Positions 53,825 to 63,591 of a stretch of DNA of 64,000 nt are shown in pieces. The notes under the pieces are model-generated. The model was not told the origin of the DNA, did no database searches, and saw only the letters and a list, made by a program, of their open reading frames with translations. Origin of the DNA: Meiothermus sp. (GTDB taxonomy: Bacteria; Deinococcota; Deinococci; Deinococcales; Thermaceae). Positions within the stretch are counted from its first letter, which is position 1. Every line of letters begins with the position of its first letter. A program made the translations under genes and the position numbers. The stretch is taken from assembly GCF_026004075.1 (NCBI RefSeq), contig NZ_BPIK01000002.1, positions 434,001 through 498,000 of the forward strand, given 5' to 3'.

Positions 53825-54436
53825 ATGAACGACTGGAGTTGGGGGGTGCTTGGGCTGGGGGGACTCAGCCTAGTGGGGCTGCTGTGGGCAGAGTGGCAGA
53901 ACCGGCGCGCGGCTCGAGCCCTCTTCAAATCCCTGTGCTCGCTGGGCTTCCTGCTCTTCGCCCTTAGCCTGGGCGTGGAAGGCTGGTTCGCACAGCTTGT
54001 GCTGGTGGGGTTGCTGCTTTCGGCGGTGGGGGATGTGCTTTTGCTCTTTGGCTCGAGCCGGGCTTTTCTGGCCGGTCTGGGGGCCTTTCTGCTGGCCCAC
54101 CTGGCCTACCTGGGGGCTTTCGCGCAGGTAGGCACGCCCTCCTTGGGGGGTTTGCTGCTGGTGCTGGCGATGGGGTATGGCTGGCTGCGCTGGCTATGGC
54201 CCCATCTGGGAGGCTGGAAGGCCCCGGTGCTGGCCTACGGGGTGGTCATCAGCCTGATGCTCTGGGCTGGGCTGGGCACTGCCCAGAGCGAGATCTGGCT
54301 GGGGGCGCTGCTCTTCTACCTTTCCGACCTGTTCGTGGCCCGCCAGCGCTTCGTGGTGCAGCAGCCGCTGAACCCGTTGCTGGGCCTGCCGCTTTACTAC
54401 GCAGCCCAGTACCTGCTGGCCTGGGCCGCACGGTAG
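53825..54436 (+). CDS. YhhN/TMEM86-family membrane protein (lysoplasmalogenase-like)
   Basis: About 203 residues, seven to eight hydrophobic helices. SAVGDVLLLFGSSRAFLAGLGAFLLAHLAYLG and YLSDLFVARQRFV carry the conserved Asp residues (GD, SD) of the YhhN family. ATG 53825 is preferred; GTG 53813 is possible. Human members hydrolyse lysoplasmalogens; the bacterial role is unsure. Confidence 0.85.
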   Translation: MNDWSWGVLGLGGLSLVGLLWAEWQNRRAARALFKSLCSLGFLLFALSLGVEGWFAQLVLVGLLLSAVGDVLLLFGSSRAFLAGLGAFLLAHLAYLGAFAQVGTPSLGGLLLVLAMGYGWLRWLWPHLGGWKAPVLAYGVVISLMLWAGLGTAQSEIWLGALLFYLSDLFVARQRFVVQQPLNPLLGLPLYYAAQYLLAWAAR

Positions 54437-54475
54437 CCTTACGGAAGCTGGTTGGGAGGCGGCTCGAGCACCTGG

Positions 54476-54557
54476 GGCAGAGTCGCTTACGCGATTTCGG
54501 CAGAGCCGAAACCCAAGGCAGAGTCGCTTACGCGATTTCGGCAGAGCCGAAACCTTT
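54476..54557 (+). repeat. Two tandem 41-bp units with a hairpin
   Basis: Two copies (54476-54516 and 54517-54557) differing only in the last 3 bp. Each contains TTTCGGC AGA GCCGAAA, a perfect 7-bp stem with 3-nt loop. The array lies between convergent YhhN and trmB genes, where it may end transcription. Confidence 0.75.
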
Positions 54558-54600
54558 GTGGCGCGGCAAGAGGGGCTTTGGGCGGAACTCACACATGAAA

Positions 54601-55521
54601 TTAGTACGAGCGCTGCATCACCTGAAGCCCCTGGCCCTCGAGCCAGCCTACCAGCCATTCCACCGCCGCTTTAACGCCGACTGTGCTAAGTGGCGCGCCA
54701 AAACGGCCTATGCCCACATACAGGCCGTGGGCGCTGGGGCGGGCCTCCAGGAGCACATCTTGAATCAGGTCTTCTTCCTCGAGGTGAGTGTGGAAATAGT
54801 AGCCGCCTTGGGGATCCAAAGTACGGGTGGCCTCGAGCAACACCGCTGTGCCGCCCTCAAAACGAACCACAGTTTTCTCGAAGCTCTTAATTTCGGGCAG
54901 TGTACCAGATAGCAAGGCATGGGGCATGGGATACCTCGGAAGGGGAAGCCAGGGGGTGGAATCCTCGGCGATTTTGCGAAACACCGCATGATAAAACTGA
55001 CGCCCTTGTTCCTTCCACTTGAGCGCATACTTAGTGGTGAGGTGATGTGCAGGGGGTGGTGGGGTCTGGACATCGAATAGTCCACTGGCCCTGCCCTCGG
55101 CCTGGGCGAACCTCCAGTATTCCTCGTGATCGGTGGTGAGCAGTAACTCGCCGCCCTCGGCCAGCCGGGTTGAAAGACGGCGAAAGAAGTGTTGCTGTAA
55201 CAGGCGATTCTCCTGGTGCTTGGACTTGGGCCAGGGGTCGGGGAAGTTCACATAGACCCTTCTCAGGCTGTGTGGCGCGACCAGGTTGCGCAGGGCGAAA
55301 CCGGCTGTGCCGTGGTAAACCCGTATGTTGGTCAGACCCTCGCGCCGAAAGCGCTTCAGGGCTCTGGCTACCGAACCCGCCGAAACTTCCACCCCCAGGA
55401 TCTTCCACTCGGGGTATAGCTGGGCGATCTGAGCGGTAAATCGCCCGTCGCCAAAGCCGACCTCGAGTATCTGCGGTGCTTCAGGTAGAGGAAGCTCGGT
55501 CTCGCCCAGACGAATCAACAC
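54601..55521 (-). CDS. trmB: tRNA (guanine-46-N7)-methyltransferase
   Basis: 306 residues, longer than the ~220 of E. coli TrmB; the extra part is a C-terminal extension of the kind seen in Thermus. The SAM site is [16 protein letters not shown], and [20 protein letters not shown] is the TrmB signature. Start is GTG 55521; a perfect TATAAT (55530-55535, minus strand) sits 8 nt before it and the leader carries no ribosome-binding site, so the message is probably leaderless. Confidence 0.94.
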   Translation of the reverse strand: MLIRLGETELPLPEAPQILEVGFGDGRFTAQIAQLYPEWKILGVEVSAGSVARALKRFRREGLTNIRVYHGTAGFALRNLVAPHSLRRVYVNFPDPWPKSKHQENRLLQQHFFRRLSTRLAEGGELLLTTDHEEYWRFAQAEGRASGLFDVQTPPPPAHHLTTKYALKWKEQGRQFYHAVFRKIAEDSTPWLPLPRYPMPHALLSGTLPEIKSFEKTVVRFEGGTAVLLEATRTLDPQGGYYFHTHLEEEDLIQDVLLEARPSAHGLYVGIGRFGAPLSTVGVKAAVEWLVGWLEGQGLQVMQRSY

Positions 55522-55702
55522 AAGGAGCCATTATAGAACGGCCTTCAGAAAGAGTGGTACAGCCCCGGACGCAAAAAGTGCTTTTCAAGACGCATTTTTT
55601 GCCAGCGAGAGCCCCGCAACACCTGCATCCGTGGGTCACGATAAACAAAGTCCGATGGCTGGCGTTGCGGTGCCTACAGAGGGTGGTAGACTTGAACCAG
55701 CT

Positions 55703-56377
55703 ATGGTAGATGTGGGCCTCGAGCAAGCCTTTGCCAAGGTACGGGCGTTCCTGGAGGGCGACTTTGAACACCCAGGCCTGACCCTCTACGATTTACAGAA
55801 TCTGGTGGGCTACAACAGCCGCGTCAAAACCGACGGCCCGCTCTCGTACACCCTGCCCCCGGAGCCAGCCTTGAGTGGAGTGGCGGCAGTGCGCCTGTAC
55901 TACTACCCCAAAGACCCCGAAGTCAACCTAATTGTCGAGATTGAAGACAAAGCCCGCAAACGCCACCTGCGACACTTTAAGTGGAACGGCATTTCCTGGA
56001 CGGCAGCCCGGGGCCTGAAGGCCGACCTGACGGCCACCCGCGAAGTGCTGCCCTCGATTGAAGAGATGGGGGGGGACTTTTTCTTAGGCTATGCCTCCGA
56101 GGAAGCTAAAGAGCTGGCCGAGGCCATTCGCCGCGGTGAGGCAGCGGGGGCCAAGTACATGCTGTGTACCCGCGACAACACCCGCATCTTTTATGCCCCG
56201 GCCAGCTCGCCTCCGGCGGTGCCCTGTCCCCGCTGCGGTAACACCAACATGATTTTCAAGACCCTGACCCTGGCTACTCCCGAAGATCGCATCGAGGCGA
56301 TTTTGCGTGAGCAACGGGCTTTGCGAACGGCGCTGGAAGATCTGCTGCTCTACCTCAAGCGTAAGCTGGGGCCCTAG
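55703..56377 (+). CDS. Conserved hypothetical protein with a C-terminal CxxC
   Basis: 224 residues from ATG 55703 (a longer frame adds 24 residues of low-complexity look). A beta-rich N-terminal half (VRLYYYPKDPEVNLIVEIED) is followed by helices, a single CPRCG knuckle near residue 175, and a final coiled helix (DRIEAILREQRALRTALEDLL). No family recognised. It is convergent with the next gene and overlaps it by 4 nt. Confidence 0.6.
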   Translation: MVDVGLEQAFAKVRAFLEGDFEHPGLTLYDLQNLVGYNSRVKTDGPLSYTLPPEPALSGVAAVRLYYYPKDPEVNLIVEIEDKARKRHLRHFKWNGISWTAARGLKADLTATREVLPSIEEMGGDFFLGYASEEAKELAEAIRRGEAAGAKYMLCTRDNTRIFYAPASSPPAVPCPRCGNTNMIFKTLTLATPEDRIEAILREQRALRTALEDLLLYLKRKLGP

Positions 56378-57051
56378 CGCAAAGCAAATGGATTGAAGCG
56401 GGTGTCGCGGTCGTAGTAGTCTTCGTTCTCGGCTCGCTTTAAAAAGCCCACCACACCATAGGTAATGGGCGTGAAGAGCACCTCCACACCAACCTTAAAG
56501 ATGTAATTTGAGACAAACACTGTCCAGAGCAGGTTGTTGTCCCAAATGCCATAAAAGGCCACCAACAGAAAAATGGCGGTGTCCAAGCCCTGTCCTACCA
56601 GGGTAGAACCGATGGTACGCAGAGCTAAAAAGCGCCCCTGGGTAGCCACTTTGAGCCGGGCCAGAATATAGCTGTTGGCAAACTCACCCACCCAGTAGGC
56701 CACCAGGCTGGCCAGCACGATGCGGGGTACCAGGCCCAGGATGGTAGAGAAGGCCTCCGCCGATTTTTGGCTAAACTCGTCGCTGGGTGTGGGCAACGCA
56801 CTCACCAGGCCGAAGGTGAGCGCAGAGAGCAGCAATAAGAAAAAACCAGTCCAGATCACCCGGCGGCTTCGCTTATAGCCATACACCTCGGTTAGCACGT
56901 CACCAAAGATGTAAGCCAGTGGGAACAGCAGGGTACCGCCGTCGAAGGTAAACGGGCCGAAAAGCACCACTTTGGTCGAGGCGATATTGGAGACCACCAA
57001 CACCACCACAAACAGGGCTGTAATGAGGTCGATGTAACGATAGGTTTTCAT
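56374..57051 (-). CDS. yhhQ: Queuosine-precursor transporter (YhhQ/QPTR family)
   Basis: 225 residues, six helices. IASTKVVLFGPFTFDGGTLLFPLAYIFGDVLTEVYGYKRSR is the family core, with VAYWVGEFANSYILARLK and TLVGQGLDTAIFLL following. It imports queuosine precursors for tRNA modification. No preQ1 riboswitch pattern was found in the 66 bp upstream. Confidence 0.92.
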   Translation of the reverse strand: MKTYRYIDLITALFVVVLVVSNIASTKVVLFGPFTFDGGTLLFPLAYIFGDVLTEVYGYKRSRRVIWTGFFLLLLSALTFGLVSALPTPSDEFSQKSAEAFSTILGLVPRIVLASLVAYWVGEFANSYILARLKVATQGRFLALRTIGSTLVGQGLDTAIFLLVAFYGIWDNNLLWTVFVSNYIFKVGVEVLFTPITYGVVGFLKRAENEDYYDRDTRFNPFALR

Positions 57052-57117
57052 AGCAAGTTGGCGTGCGCTGCAGAGGCGCGTAGGGTTGGGTTTGACTGGC
57101 CCGGCAACAGCCTACTT

Positions 57118-57648
57118 CTAGGCCTGCGAAGTGATGAAGGGTAGGTTGCGGTCGAACTGGCCGCGATCGAGGCCGTAGCCATACACAAAGGCATCCTCGA
57201 TTTCAAAGCCCAGATAGTCGATCGGAACCTCGACCTGGCGTCGGGAGGGTTTGGACAGCAAGGCGGCAATTTTTAGCGAGGCAGGCTGCCGAGCCTCCAG
57301 CATACGCAACAGATAGTTGATGGTGATACCGGTGTCCACGATATCTTCCACCACAATTACATGCCGGCCCGCAATCGGAAGCCGCAGGTCTTTTATGAGC
57401 TCCACCTCGCCGCTGGTTTTCTGGCTGTCGCCATACGAGGAGACTGCCAAAAAGTCCATGGTTAGCGGCATATCAATGGCCCGCACAAGGTCGGCCATGA
57501 AGACGAAGGCTCCGTTGAGCACACAGACCAGATGAGGTTCCTGACCCTGGTAATCGCGTTTAATCTGTTCGCCCATCTCGCGTATGCGGGCGGCGATTTG
57601 GGTTTCGCTGATTTGTACTTTGCCGTTTCCGGGTCGAAAGATGCTCAC
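57118..57648 (-). CDS. hpt: Hypoxanthine phosphoribosyltransferase
   Basis: 176 residues. The PRPP-binding motif is VIVVEDIVDTGITINYLL; VLNGAFVFMADLVRAI binds pyrophosphate and YLGFEIEDAFVYGYGLD is the purine hood. It salvages hypoxanthine and guanine. Its first 89 nt overlap the 3' end of the rluB gene in another frame. Confidence 0.95.
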   Translation of the reverse strand: MSIFRPGNGKVQISETQIAARIREMGEQIKRDYQGQEPHLVCVLNGAFVFMADLVRAIDMPLTMDFLAVSSYGDSQKTSGEVELIKDLRLPIAGRHVIVVEDIVDTGITINYLLRMLEARQPASLKIAALLSKPSRRQVEVPIDYLGFEIEDAFVYGYGLDRGQFDRNLPFITSQA

Positions 57649-58465
57649 TGCTCGATTCTACGGCACTCTTCTGGACTCGTACATCGGCCTGCGAGTTTTT
57701 TGGGCTGGAGTGGGCTTTGGATTTGACCAGAGGAGCGGTTGGGACAGGCTTCCGGGTTTGGGCTGGCTTGCGCAATTCGGCACTGCTATACAGCAACTTG
57801 ATCTCTTCTGGGGTAAGGTAGCGCCACTCACCGGCCTCGAGCTCACCCAGCTCTATGGGGCCCACGGCCAGCCGCACCAGGCGCTCTACCGGATAACCCA
57901 CCTTGCCCAGCATTCGGCGCACCTCACGCTTGCGACCTTCGGTTAGCACCAGCTTGACCCCGTCTTTGACCGGGTAGGCCTCGAGGGCCTGGGCCAGCCC
58001 ATCCCCCAACATGACCCCTTGCACCAGCTGCTGGCAGGCCTTTTTACTAACCTTGCCGTTTTTGCACCAGGCCCGATAGAGCTTGGGCACCTGGTTGCGG
58101 GGATGGGTGAGGTACTGGGTCAGATGGCCGTCGGTGGTCAGGAGCAGCAGCCCCTCAGTGTCCTTGTCCAGCCGCCCGACCGTATGCAGGCCAGGGTGCT
58201 TGGGAACCAGCTCGTAAACAATTTTTTCGGCGTGCTCATCCTCGTGGGTGGTGGTGTAACCCTTGGGTTTGTGTAGCGCGATGACCACATTTTTTTGCGG
58301 CATACGCACCCGTTCACCGTCCAGCCGCACAATGTCGCCGGGCTGCACGACCGCACCGATGGTGGCGACCTGCTGATTGATGGTCACCCTTCCCGCGCGG
58401 ATTAAGTCCTCGGCTTTGCGGCGGCTGGTGACCCCCGCACGGGCTAAAAATTGCTGTAAACGCAT
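57560..58465 (-). CDS. RluB/RsuA-family rRNA pseudouridine synthase with basic tail
   Basis: 301 residues from ATG 58465. An S4 domain ([22 protein letters not shown]) precedes the catalytic domain with [17 protein letters not shown] (catalytic Asp) and [20 protein letters not shown]. The last ~65 residues are a low-complexity Ser/Arg/Asn-rich tail ([20 protein letters not shown]) that overlaps hpt. TACTAT seven bases before the ATG suggests a leaderless start. The position of the target base in 23S or 16S rRNA cannot be told. Confidence 0.9.
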   Translation of the reverse strand: MRLQQFLARAGVTSRRKAEDLIRAGRVTINQQVATIGAVVQPGDIVRLDGERVRMPQKNVVIALHKPKGYTTTHEDEHAEKIVYELVPKHPGLHTVGRLDKDTEGLLLLTTDGHLTQYLTHPRNQVPKLYRAWCKNGKVSKKACQQLVQGVMLGDGLAQALEAYPVKDGVKLVLTEGRKREVRRMLGKVGYPVERLVRLAVGPIELGELEAGEWRYLTPEEIKLLYSSAELRKPAQTRKPVPTAPLVKSKAHSSPKNSQADVRVQKSAVESSSEHLSTRKRQSTNQRNPNRRPHTRDGRTD

Positions 58466-58513
58466 ACCCACCATAGTATTACTTGCCGGGTCAAAGCGTA
58501 TCAGGGTGTGTTG

Positions 58514-59320
58514 CTACAGAGGGGACTTCTTCTGGAAGTGGGGTGGGCGCTTTTCGCGCAGCGAGCGCAGACCTTCCTGGGCATCGGGGCCCAGGAAGCC
58601 CATAAACTCGAGGGCCAGCGAGGTGTCGAAATTGGGCCCCATCATGCGCAGCCAGTTGTTGAGGGCATACTTGGTAAAGCGAATGGCCGAAGGCGCGCCC
58701 TGGGTCAGCCGGGTTGCAATTTTGAGGGCCTCGCTATAGACCTCGCTATCCTCCACGCAGCGCGAGACCAGCCCAATGCGCTCGGCCTCCTCCCCGGTGA
58801 GCGGCTCGTTCAACAAAAGGTGGTACTTGGCCTTGCTCATACCGCAGAGCAAGGGCCAGATCATCACCGAGTGGTCGCCGGCCGCGACCCCCAGCCGCAC
58901 GTGCCCATCCACGATGCGGGCGTTTTTCCCAGCCACACTGATATCGGCCAGTAGCGCTACGGCCAGCCCAGCCCCTACCGCCGGCCCCTCGATGGCCGCC
59001 ACGATGGGCTTGGCGCAGTTCACCACCCCGTACACCAGGTCGCGGGCCTCCTTCCAGACCCGCAGCAAGGTTTCGTAATCCCGGATCATCGCCTCGATCA
59101 TCTCGAAGTCGCCGCCGCTGCTAAAGGCCCCGCCCTCGCCCCGCACCAGCACCGCCCCGATGCTTTCATCGGCGTCGATATCCCGCCAGACATAGGCCAG
59201 CTCGCGGTGCATCTGGCTATCGGCGGCGTTGAGGCGGCCTGGGTTGGAGAGGATGACCTCGAGCACGCCCTCGCCGGGTTCGGCAAACTTCAGACGCTGG
59301 TAGCGTTGTCGCCAGTTCAT
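58514..59320 (-). CDS. Enoyl-CoA hydratase/isomerase family protein
   Basis: 268 residues of crotonase fold. The oxyanion-hole segments are [12 protein letters not shown] and [33 protein letters not shown] is the N-terminal block. The usual second acidic catalytic residues are less clear ([21 protein letters not shown]), so hydratase activity is not certain. TAAACT six bases before the ATG suggests leaderless transcription, divergent from truB. Confidence 0.88.
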   Translation of the reverse strand: MNWRQRYQRLKFAEPGEGVLEVILSNPGRLNAADSQMHRELAYVWRDIDADESIGAVLVRGEGGAFSSGGDFEMIEAMIRDYETLLRVWKEARDLVYGVVNCAKPIVAAIEGPAVGAGLAVALLADISVAGKNARIVDGHVRLGVAAGDHSVMIWPLLCGMSKAKYHLLLNEPLTGEEAERIGLVSRCVEDSEVYSEALKIATRLTQGAPSAIRFTKYALNNWLRMMGPNFDTSLALEFMGFLGPDAQEGLRSLREKRPPHFQKKSPL

Positions 59321-59384
59321 GCTAAAAGTTTACGCAATGCGCTGACTAGCCGTGCCGGCTTATTTATGGGTACAATCCGCTGGC

Positions 59385-60314
59385 ATGGCCCTATTTGCCG
59401 TGAACAAACCGCTGGGGCGCACCTCGCACGACGTGGTGGACATGGCCCGTAAACTGCTGGGCACACGCCGGGTAGGTCATACCGGAACCCTCGACCCTCT
59501 GGCTACGGGCGTTCTGATCCTTGCCACGGAGGCCTCCACCAAGCTGGTGCCTTTTTTGTCCGCAGAAGAAAAAGAATATATCGCCTGGGTTTCTTTTGGC
59601 GTCACCACCCTGACCCTGGATGCCGAGGGGCCTATTGTGGGGCCTGTGACCAGCTATCCAAGCCAGCGCGAGATTGAAGCCGCCCTGCCCTGGTTTTTGC
59701 AACTGACCGAACAGACCCCACCGGCTTACTCGGCGGTAAAGGTAGGGGGGGTCAAGGCCTACGAGGCGGCCCGCAAGGGGCAGGCCCTCGAGCTGACTCC
59801 CCGCCCGGTCAAATACTACGAGGCCAGGCTGCTGGCCTATGACCCCGCGCCCATACCCCACCGCATTGCCCCCTCGGCCACCGGCTGGCAACTGGCCCCA
59901 CGGGGCCGCCCGGTCGAACTGCCCAGGCCGCTGGGTGATTTCCCGACCGCGGTGATTCGTTTAGTGGTGGGGCCCGGTACTTATGTGCGCTCATTTGCCC
60001 GCGATCTGGGCCAACGGCTGGGCACCCAGGCTTTCCTCTCGGGGTTGGTGCGCACCCGGGTGGGGAAGATTGGCCTCGAGCAGGCCCAGGAGATCGAACA
60101 CCTGGATGTGAGCAGAACCCTGGACGAGCTCGAGGCCCTTTCCTGCCCCAGCGTGGAACTCACACACGCCGAGGCCAAACGGGTGATGGAGGGGGTTCCC
60201 CTGGCGATTCCAGCCAAAGGCCTGGTGGCCCTGGTGGGCCCCAAGCGCCGCCTGGTGGCCATTGCCGAGGGCGATGGCTTCAAGCTGCGTATTAAGCGGG
60301 TCTTCAAGGCGTAG
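59385..60314 (+). CDS. truB: tRNA pseudouridine-55 synthase
   Basis: 309 residues from ATG 59385. LFAVNKPLGRTSHDVV and GHTGTLDPLATGVLILA (catalytic Asp) are the TruB signatures, with YSAVKVGGVKAYEAARKG and GTYVRSFARDLGQRLG following. TACAAT (59371-59376) with a GGG/TATG extended element lies 8 nt before the ATG, so the transcript is probably leaderless; this also decides the start against an upstream ATG. Confidence 0.95.
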   Translation: MALFAVNKPLGRTSHDVVDMARKLLGTRRVGHTGTLDPLATGVLILATEASTKLVPFLSAEEKEYIAWVSFGVTTLTLDAEGPIVGPVTSYPSQREIEAALPWFLQLTEQTPPAYSAVKVGGVKAYEAARKGQALELTPRPVKYYEARLLAYDPAPIPHRIAPSATGWQLAPRGRPVELPRPLGDFPTAVIRLVVGPGTYVRSFARDLGQRLGTQAFLSGLVRTRVGKIGLEQAQEIEHLDVSRTLDELEALSCPSVELTHAEAKRVMEGVPLAIPAKGLVALVGPKRRLVAIAEGDGFKLRIKRVFKA

Positions 60315-60317
60315 CGA

Positions 60318-60767
60318 TTAACCCACCTCGAAGATTTCTTTGAAGACCGGCTGCGACAGCACCACCGAGGTGCGGGTGCTGCCATAAAAGCCGAGCTGCT
60401 GGATTAGCTCCTGTAAATGTTCCACCGAGGGGGTGCGTACTTTGGCTACAAACGACGACTCGCCGGTGACGAAGTAACACTCCCGCACTGCCGGGGTGGC
60501 CTGGGCAAACTCGAGCATCTGCTGGTAGCGGTGCGGTGGGGTGGCCACCTCGATCAGGGCGGTGATGGTGTAGCCGAGGGCCTCGGGGTTAATCCGGGCC
60601 CCATAGCCCACGATAATGCCGGCGTCCTCGAGGCGGCGCACCCGCTCGGTGACCGACGGTGTCGAGAGCCCCACCCGGCGGCCTAGCTCGCTGTAGGAGA
60701 GCCGCCCGTCGCGCTGTAGCTCGTTCAGGATGGCAATATTGAATTTGTCCAGCAGTTTGGAAGCCAT
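60318..60767 (-). CDS. Lrp/AsnC-family transcriptional regulator
   Basis: 149 residues. AsnC-type HTH (LSYSELGRRVGLSTPSVTERVRRLEDAGIIVGY) followed by the RAM ligand-binding domain (VRECYFVTGESSFVAKVRT). Divergent from ald, whose expression it probably controls in response to alanine, as in other bacteria; inference from position. Confidence 0.93.
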   Translation of the reverse strand: MASKLLDKFNIAILNELQRDGRLSYSELGRRVGLSTPSVTERVRRLEDAGIIVGYGARINPEALGYTITALIEVATPPHRYQQMLEFAQATPAVRECYFVTGESSFVAKVRTPSVEHLQELIQQLGFYGSTRTSVVLSQPVFKEIFEVG

Positions 60768-60781
60768 AGAGCCTATTATGC

Positions 60782-60819
60782 CTTAAGAAAATCAAATAGA
60801 TTCGACATCTATCCTTAAG
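60782..60819. promoter_or_regulatory. Dyads in the lrp-ald divergent region
   Basis: CTTAAG at 60782-60787 and 60814-60819 enclose a perfect inverted repeat ATAGAT (60796) / ATCTAT (60807) with 5-bp spacer. AT-rich dyads of this kind suit Lrp-type binding. CATAAT on the minus strand lies 7 nt before the regulator ATG (leaderless). Confidence 0.5.
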
Positions 60820-60876
60820 TTTTCACTTTCTTTTGAAGGTCAGTCGGTCTAGGCTTGGGGAAAACAGGAGGTTGTT

Positions 60877-61980
60877 ATGGTGATTGGTGTTCCCAAGGAA
60901 ATCAAGACGCTCGAGAACCGTGTGGCCCTTACGCCGGGGGGGGTGACCAGCCTGGTGCGGCGCGGGCATAAGGTGCTGGTGCAGCAAGGGGCCGGGGTGG
61001 GTTCGGGCCTATCCGATGCCGAATACCAGAAGGCGGGGGCCGAGATCGTAAGCGCCCAGGAAGCCTGGGCCGCCGATCTGGTGGTCAAGGTCAAGGAGCC
61101 CATTGCCGAGGAGTACAAGTACCTGCGCCAGGGTCTGATCCTGTTCACCTACCTGCACCTGGCCGCCGATGAGCCGCTTACCAAAGCTTTGCTGGCTGGG
61201 GGTACGACCGCCATCGCCTACGAAACGGTGCAGCTCGAGGATGGCTCCCTGCCCCTGCTCACCCCCATGAGCGAGGTGGCCGGGCGCATGGCCCCGCAGG
61301 TGGGGGCAGCGGCCCTGGAGAAGCCCCACGGCGGGCGCGGGGTGCTGCTGGGGGGCGTGCCGGGGGTGGCCCCGGCCAGCGTGGTGATCATCGGTGGTGG
61401 CATTGTGGGCACCAACGCGGCCAAAATCGCCCTGGGCATGGGTGCTCAGGTGACCATTCTGGACGTGAGCAAAGCCCGCATGCAGTACCTCGACGACGTG
61501 TTTGGCGGTCGGGTGATCACCCTGGCTTCCACCGAGGCCAACGTGGCGGCCTCCATCCGCCACGCCGACCTGTTGATTGGGGCGGTGCTGATTCCGGGGG
61601 CCAAAGCCCCCAAGCTGGTTACCCGCGAGATGCTTTCCACCATGAAGGAAGGTGCGGTGATTGTGGACGTAGCCGTGGATCAGGGGGGCTGTGTCGAGAC
61701 CATCCACCCCACCACCCACGCCGAGCCCACCTATGTAGTAGACGGAGTGGTGCACTACGGGGTGGCCAACATGCCGGGGGCAGTGCCGCGCACCTCCACC
61801 TTTGCCCTCACCAACCAGACCCTACCCTACCTGCTCAAGCTGGCTGAGAAGGGCCTGGGCGCGCTGCAAGAGGATGCAGCCCTGTTGCAGGGTCTCAACA
61901 CCCACCAGGGCCAACTGACCTGCCGGGGGGTGGCCGAGGCCTTTGGCCTGCCCTATGTCGAACCTAAAGCGGCTTTGTAG
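60877..61980 (+). CDS. ald: Alanine dehydrogenase
   Basis: 367 residues. [23 protein letters not shown] is the family N-terminus; the NAD motif is [40 protein letters not shown] and [18 protein letters not shown] complete the active site. It interconverts alanine and pyruvate with NAD. An AGGAGG lies upstream. The 3' end overlaps convergent aroB by 17 nt. Confidence 0.96.
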   Translation: MVIGVPKEIKTLENRVALTPGGVTSLVRRGHKVLVQQGAGVGSGLSDAEYQKAGAEIVSAQEAWAADLVVKVKEPIAEEYKYLRQGLILFTYLHLAADEPLTKALLAGGTTAIAYETVQLEDGSLPLLTPMSEVAGRMAPQVGAAALEKPHGGRGVLLGGVPGVAPASVVIIGGGIVGTNAAKIALGMGAQVTILDVSKARMQYLDDVFGGRVITLASTEANVAASIRHADLLIGAVLIPGAKAPKLVTREMLSTMKEGAVIVDVAVDQGGCVETIHPTTHAEPTYVVDGVVHYGVANMPGAVPRTSTFALTNQTLPYLLKLAEKGLGALQEDAALLQGLNTHQGQLTCRGVAEAFGLPYVEPKAAL

Positions 61981-63016
61981 TGCCGTGCTCGAGGGAAAGC
62001 AGCAACTCGAGGAATTCCTCATAGCAGCGCACCAGCACCTCTTCTGATACGGGCCGAATCTCGAGCCGCCCCATGCCCATGGGGATGACCCAGTTAAGGG
62101 CCTGGCTCACCTTCTTCTTGTCGCGGCTGAGGAAAGGGGTGAGATCTGCCCAGCTCAGGCGGGGGGGTGGCGGAGGGGTGAGCCACTGCAGGAGTTTTAG
62201 CACCTTGGGTACCAGATCCGCCCCGCCATGGGCCCGGCCCAGCAGGGCGGCGTAGAGCAGCCCGTAGGCCACTGCTACCCCGTGGGGTATGGCCCCATGG
62301 GTGGCGCCCTCGAGAGCATGGCCCAGGGTGTGCCCCAGGTTGAGCTTGCGGCGCTCGTTTTGCTCGGTGGGGTCGGCCTCCACCACCCTTACTTTGACCA
62401 TCACGGCGCGGGCCAGGTAGGGCTCGAGGCCTTCCCAATCGGGTGAGACCGGCTCTACGTTGACCAGCAGCTCGTCACCAGCGATAAGGCCGTGCTTGAA
62501 GGCTTCTACCAGCCCCTCCTTGAAGGTTTGGGGTGGAAGGGTGCGAAGGGTGTGTAGCTCGGCATATACCCCTGCCGGGGCATAAAAAGCGCCGACCAGA
62601 TTTTTACCTTCGGGCAGGTTAATGCCGGTTTTGTTGCCCACCGAGGCGTCTACCATGGCCAGGGTAGTGGTGGGTAGGCTGATGTACCGTATTCCGCGCA
62701 GGTAGGTGGCGGCCACAAACCCGCCCAGATCGGTAAGACAGCCTCCACCCACCACGTACAGCGTGGTGTTGCGTGGGAGGGCCTGCTGGGCCAGCCAGGA
62801 CAGCACCCGGCCATAGCTATCGAGGCTCTTTGCGCCTTCGCCACCGGGCAGCCCTAGGCTTAGCGGAACATCCAGGCGGGCAGCTACTCGCTGGGCGTAA
62901 TCCCGTACGGCCAGGTCGTAGAGGAGGGCCCGGGGGCCAGGGGCCTGGGGGAGCTCGAGGTCGAAGCCGATGTGAATCGGATAGGGAACTGGGTATCTAA
63001 TCTGCAGTTTCTGCAT
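61964..63016 (-). CDS. aroB: 3-dehydroquinate synthase
   Basis: 350 residues from ATG 63016, which overlaps the aroK stop; a nine-codon longer frame starts inside aro[40 protein letters not shown] (NAD/substrate) and [13 protein letters not shown] (zinc-binding His) are the family blocks. Second step of the shikimate pathway; operon with aroK and aroC. Confidence 0.95.
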   Translation of the reverse strand: MQKLQIRYPVPYPIHIGFDLELPQAPGPRALLYDLAVRDYAQRVAARLDVPLSLGLPGGEGAKSLDSYGRVLSWLAQQALPRNTTLYVVGGGCLTDLGGFVAATYLRGIRYISLPTTTLAMVDASVGNKTGINLPEGKNLVGAFYAPAGVYAELHTLRTLPPQTFKEGLVEAFKHGLIAGDELLVNVEPVSPDWEGLEPYLARAVMVKVRVVEADPTEQNERRKLNLGHTLGHALEGATHGAIPHGVAVAYGLLYAALLGRAHGGADLVPKVLKLLQWLTPPPPPRLSWADLTPFLSRDKKKVSQALNWVIPMGMGRLEIRPVSEEVLVRCYEEFLELLLSLEHGTTKPL

Positions 63017-63542
63017 ACGCCCACAGTTGGTCGATAATTTCATCTACCACTTCGGCGACGGGCCGATTATCGGTAGAGACGTGAATTGTAGCCTGGCGAT
63101 AGATGGCCTCCCGCTCGGCCAGTAGCTGCTGGATGCGTTTGAAGGGATCGGGGTTCTCGAGCATGGGGCGCTGTCCAGGGCGACGGCTGATGCGCTCGAA
63201 GATGGTGGCGGGGCTGGCCCATAGTGCCACCACCGGCCCCCGCTGCAACAGTTTTTGCCGATTCTCTGGGTTAACAAAAGTACCGCCCCCCAGCGAGAGC
63301 ACCAAAAAATCTTTCTGGGTTAGCTCGTTTACCGCCTCGGTCTCGAGTTGCCGAAAAGTAGCCTCCCCCAGGTGGCGGAAAATGTCGGCTACCGAAAGCC
63401 CCATCTCCCGCTCGATGTAGCGATCGAGGTCGATGAAGTGCAGCATCAGCTCGCGAGCCAGCTCCCGCCCAATGCGGCTTTTGCCCACGCCCATAAAGCC
63501 GGTGAGGGCTACCCAGGTAACGGGGCGTTCAATCTCGATCAT
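62997..63542 (-). CDS. aroK: Shikimate kinase
   Basis: 181 residues. Walker A ALTGFMGVGKSRIGRELA, DLDRYIEREMGLSVADIF (shikimate-binding Asp), and LSLGGGTFVNPENR. It phosphorylates shikimate. Lies between aroC (upstream) and aroB. Confidence 0.95.
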   Translation of the reverse strand: MIEIERPVTWVALTGFMGVGKSRIGRELARELMLHFIDLDRYIEREMGLSVADIFRHLGEATFRQLETEAVNELTQKDFLVLSLGGGTFVNPENRQKLLQRGPVVALWASPATIFERISRRPGQRPMLENPDPFKRIQQLLAEREAIYRQATIHVSTDNRPVAEVVDEIIDQLWAYAETAD

Positions 63543-63591
63543 AAAAGGGGGCTGTTCCCAGGATGCGCGCTTGCTCGATAGCCGTCAAAAC

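Noticed and set aside
57052-57117. preQ1 riboswitch before the queuosine-precursor transporter
   Set aside because: The short upstream region lacks the conserved C-rich loop and A-rich tail.
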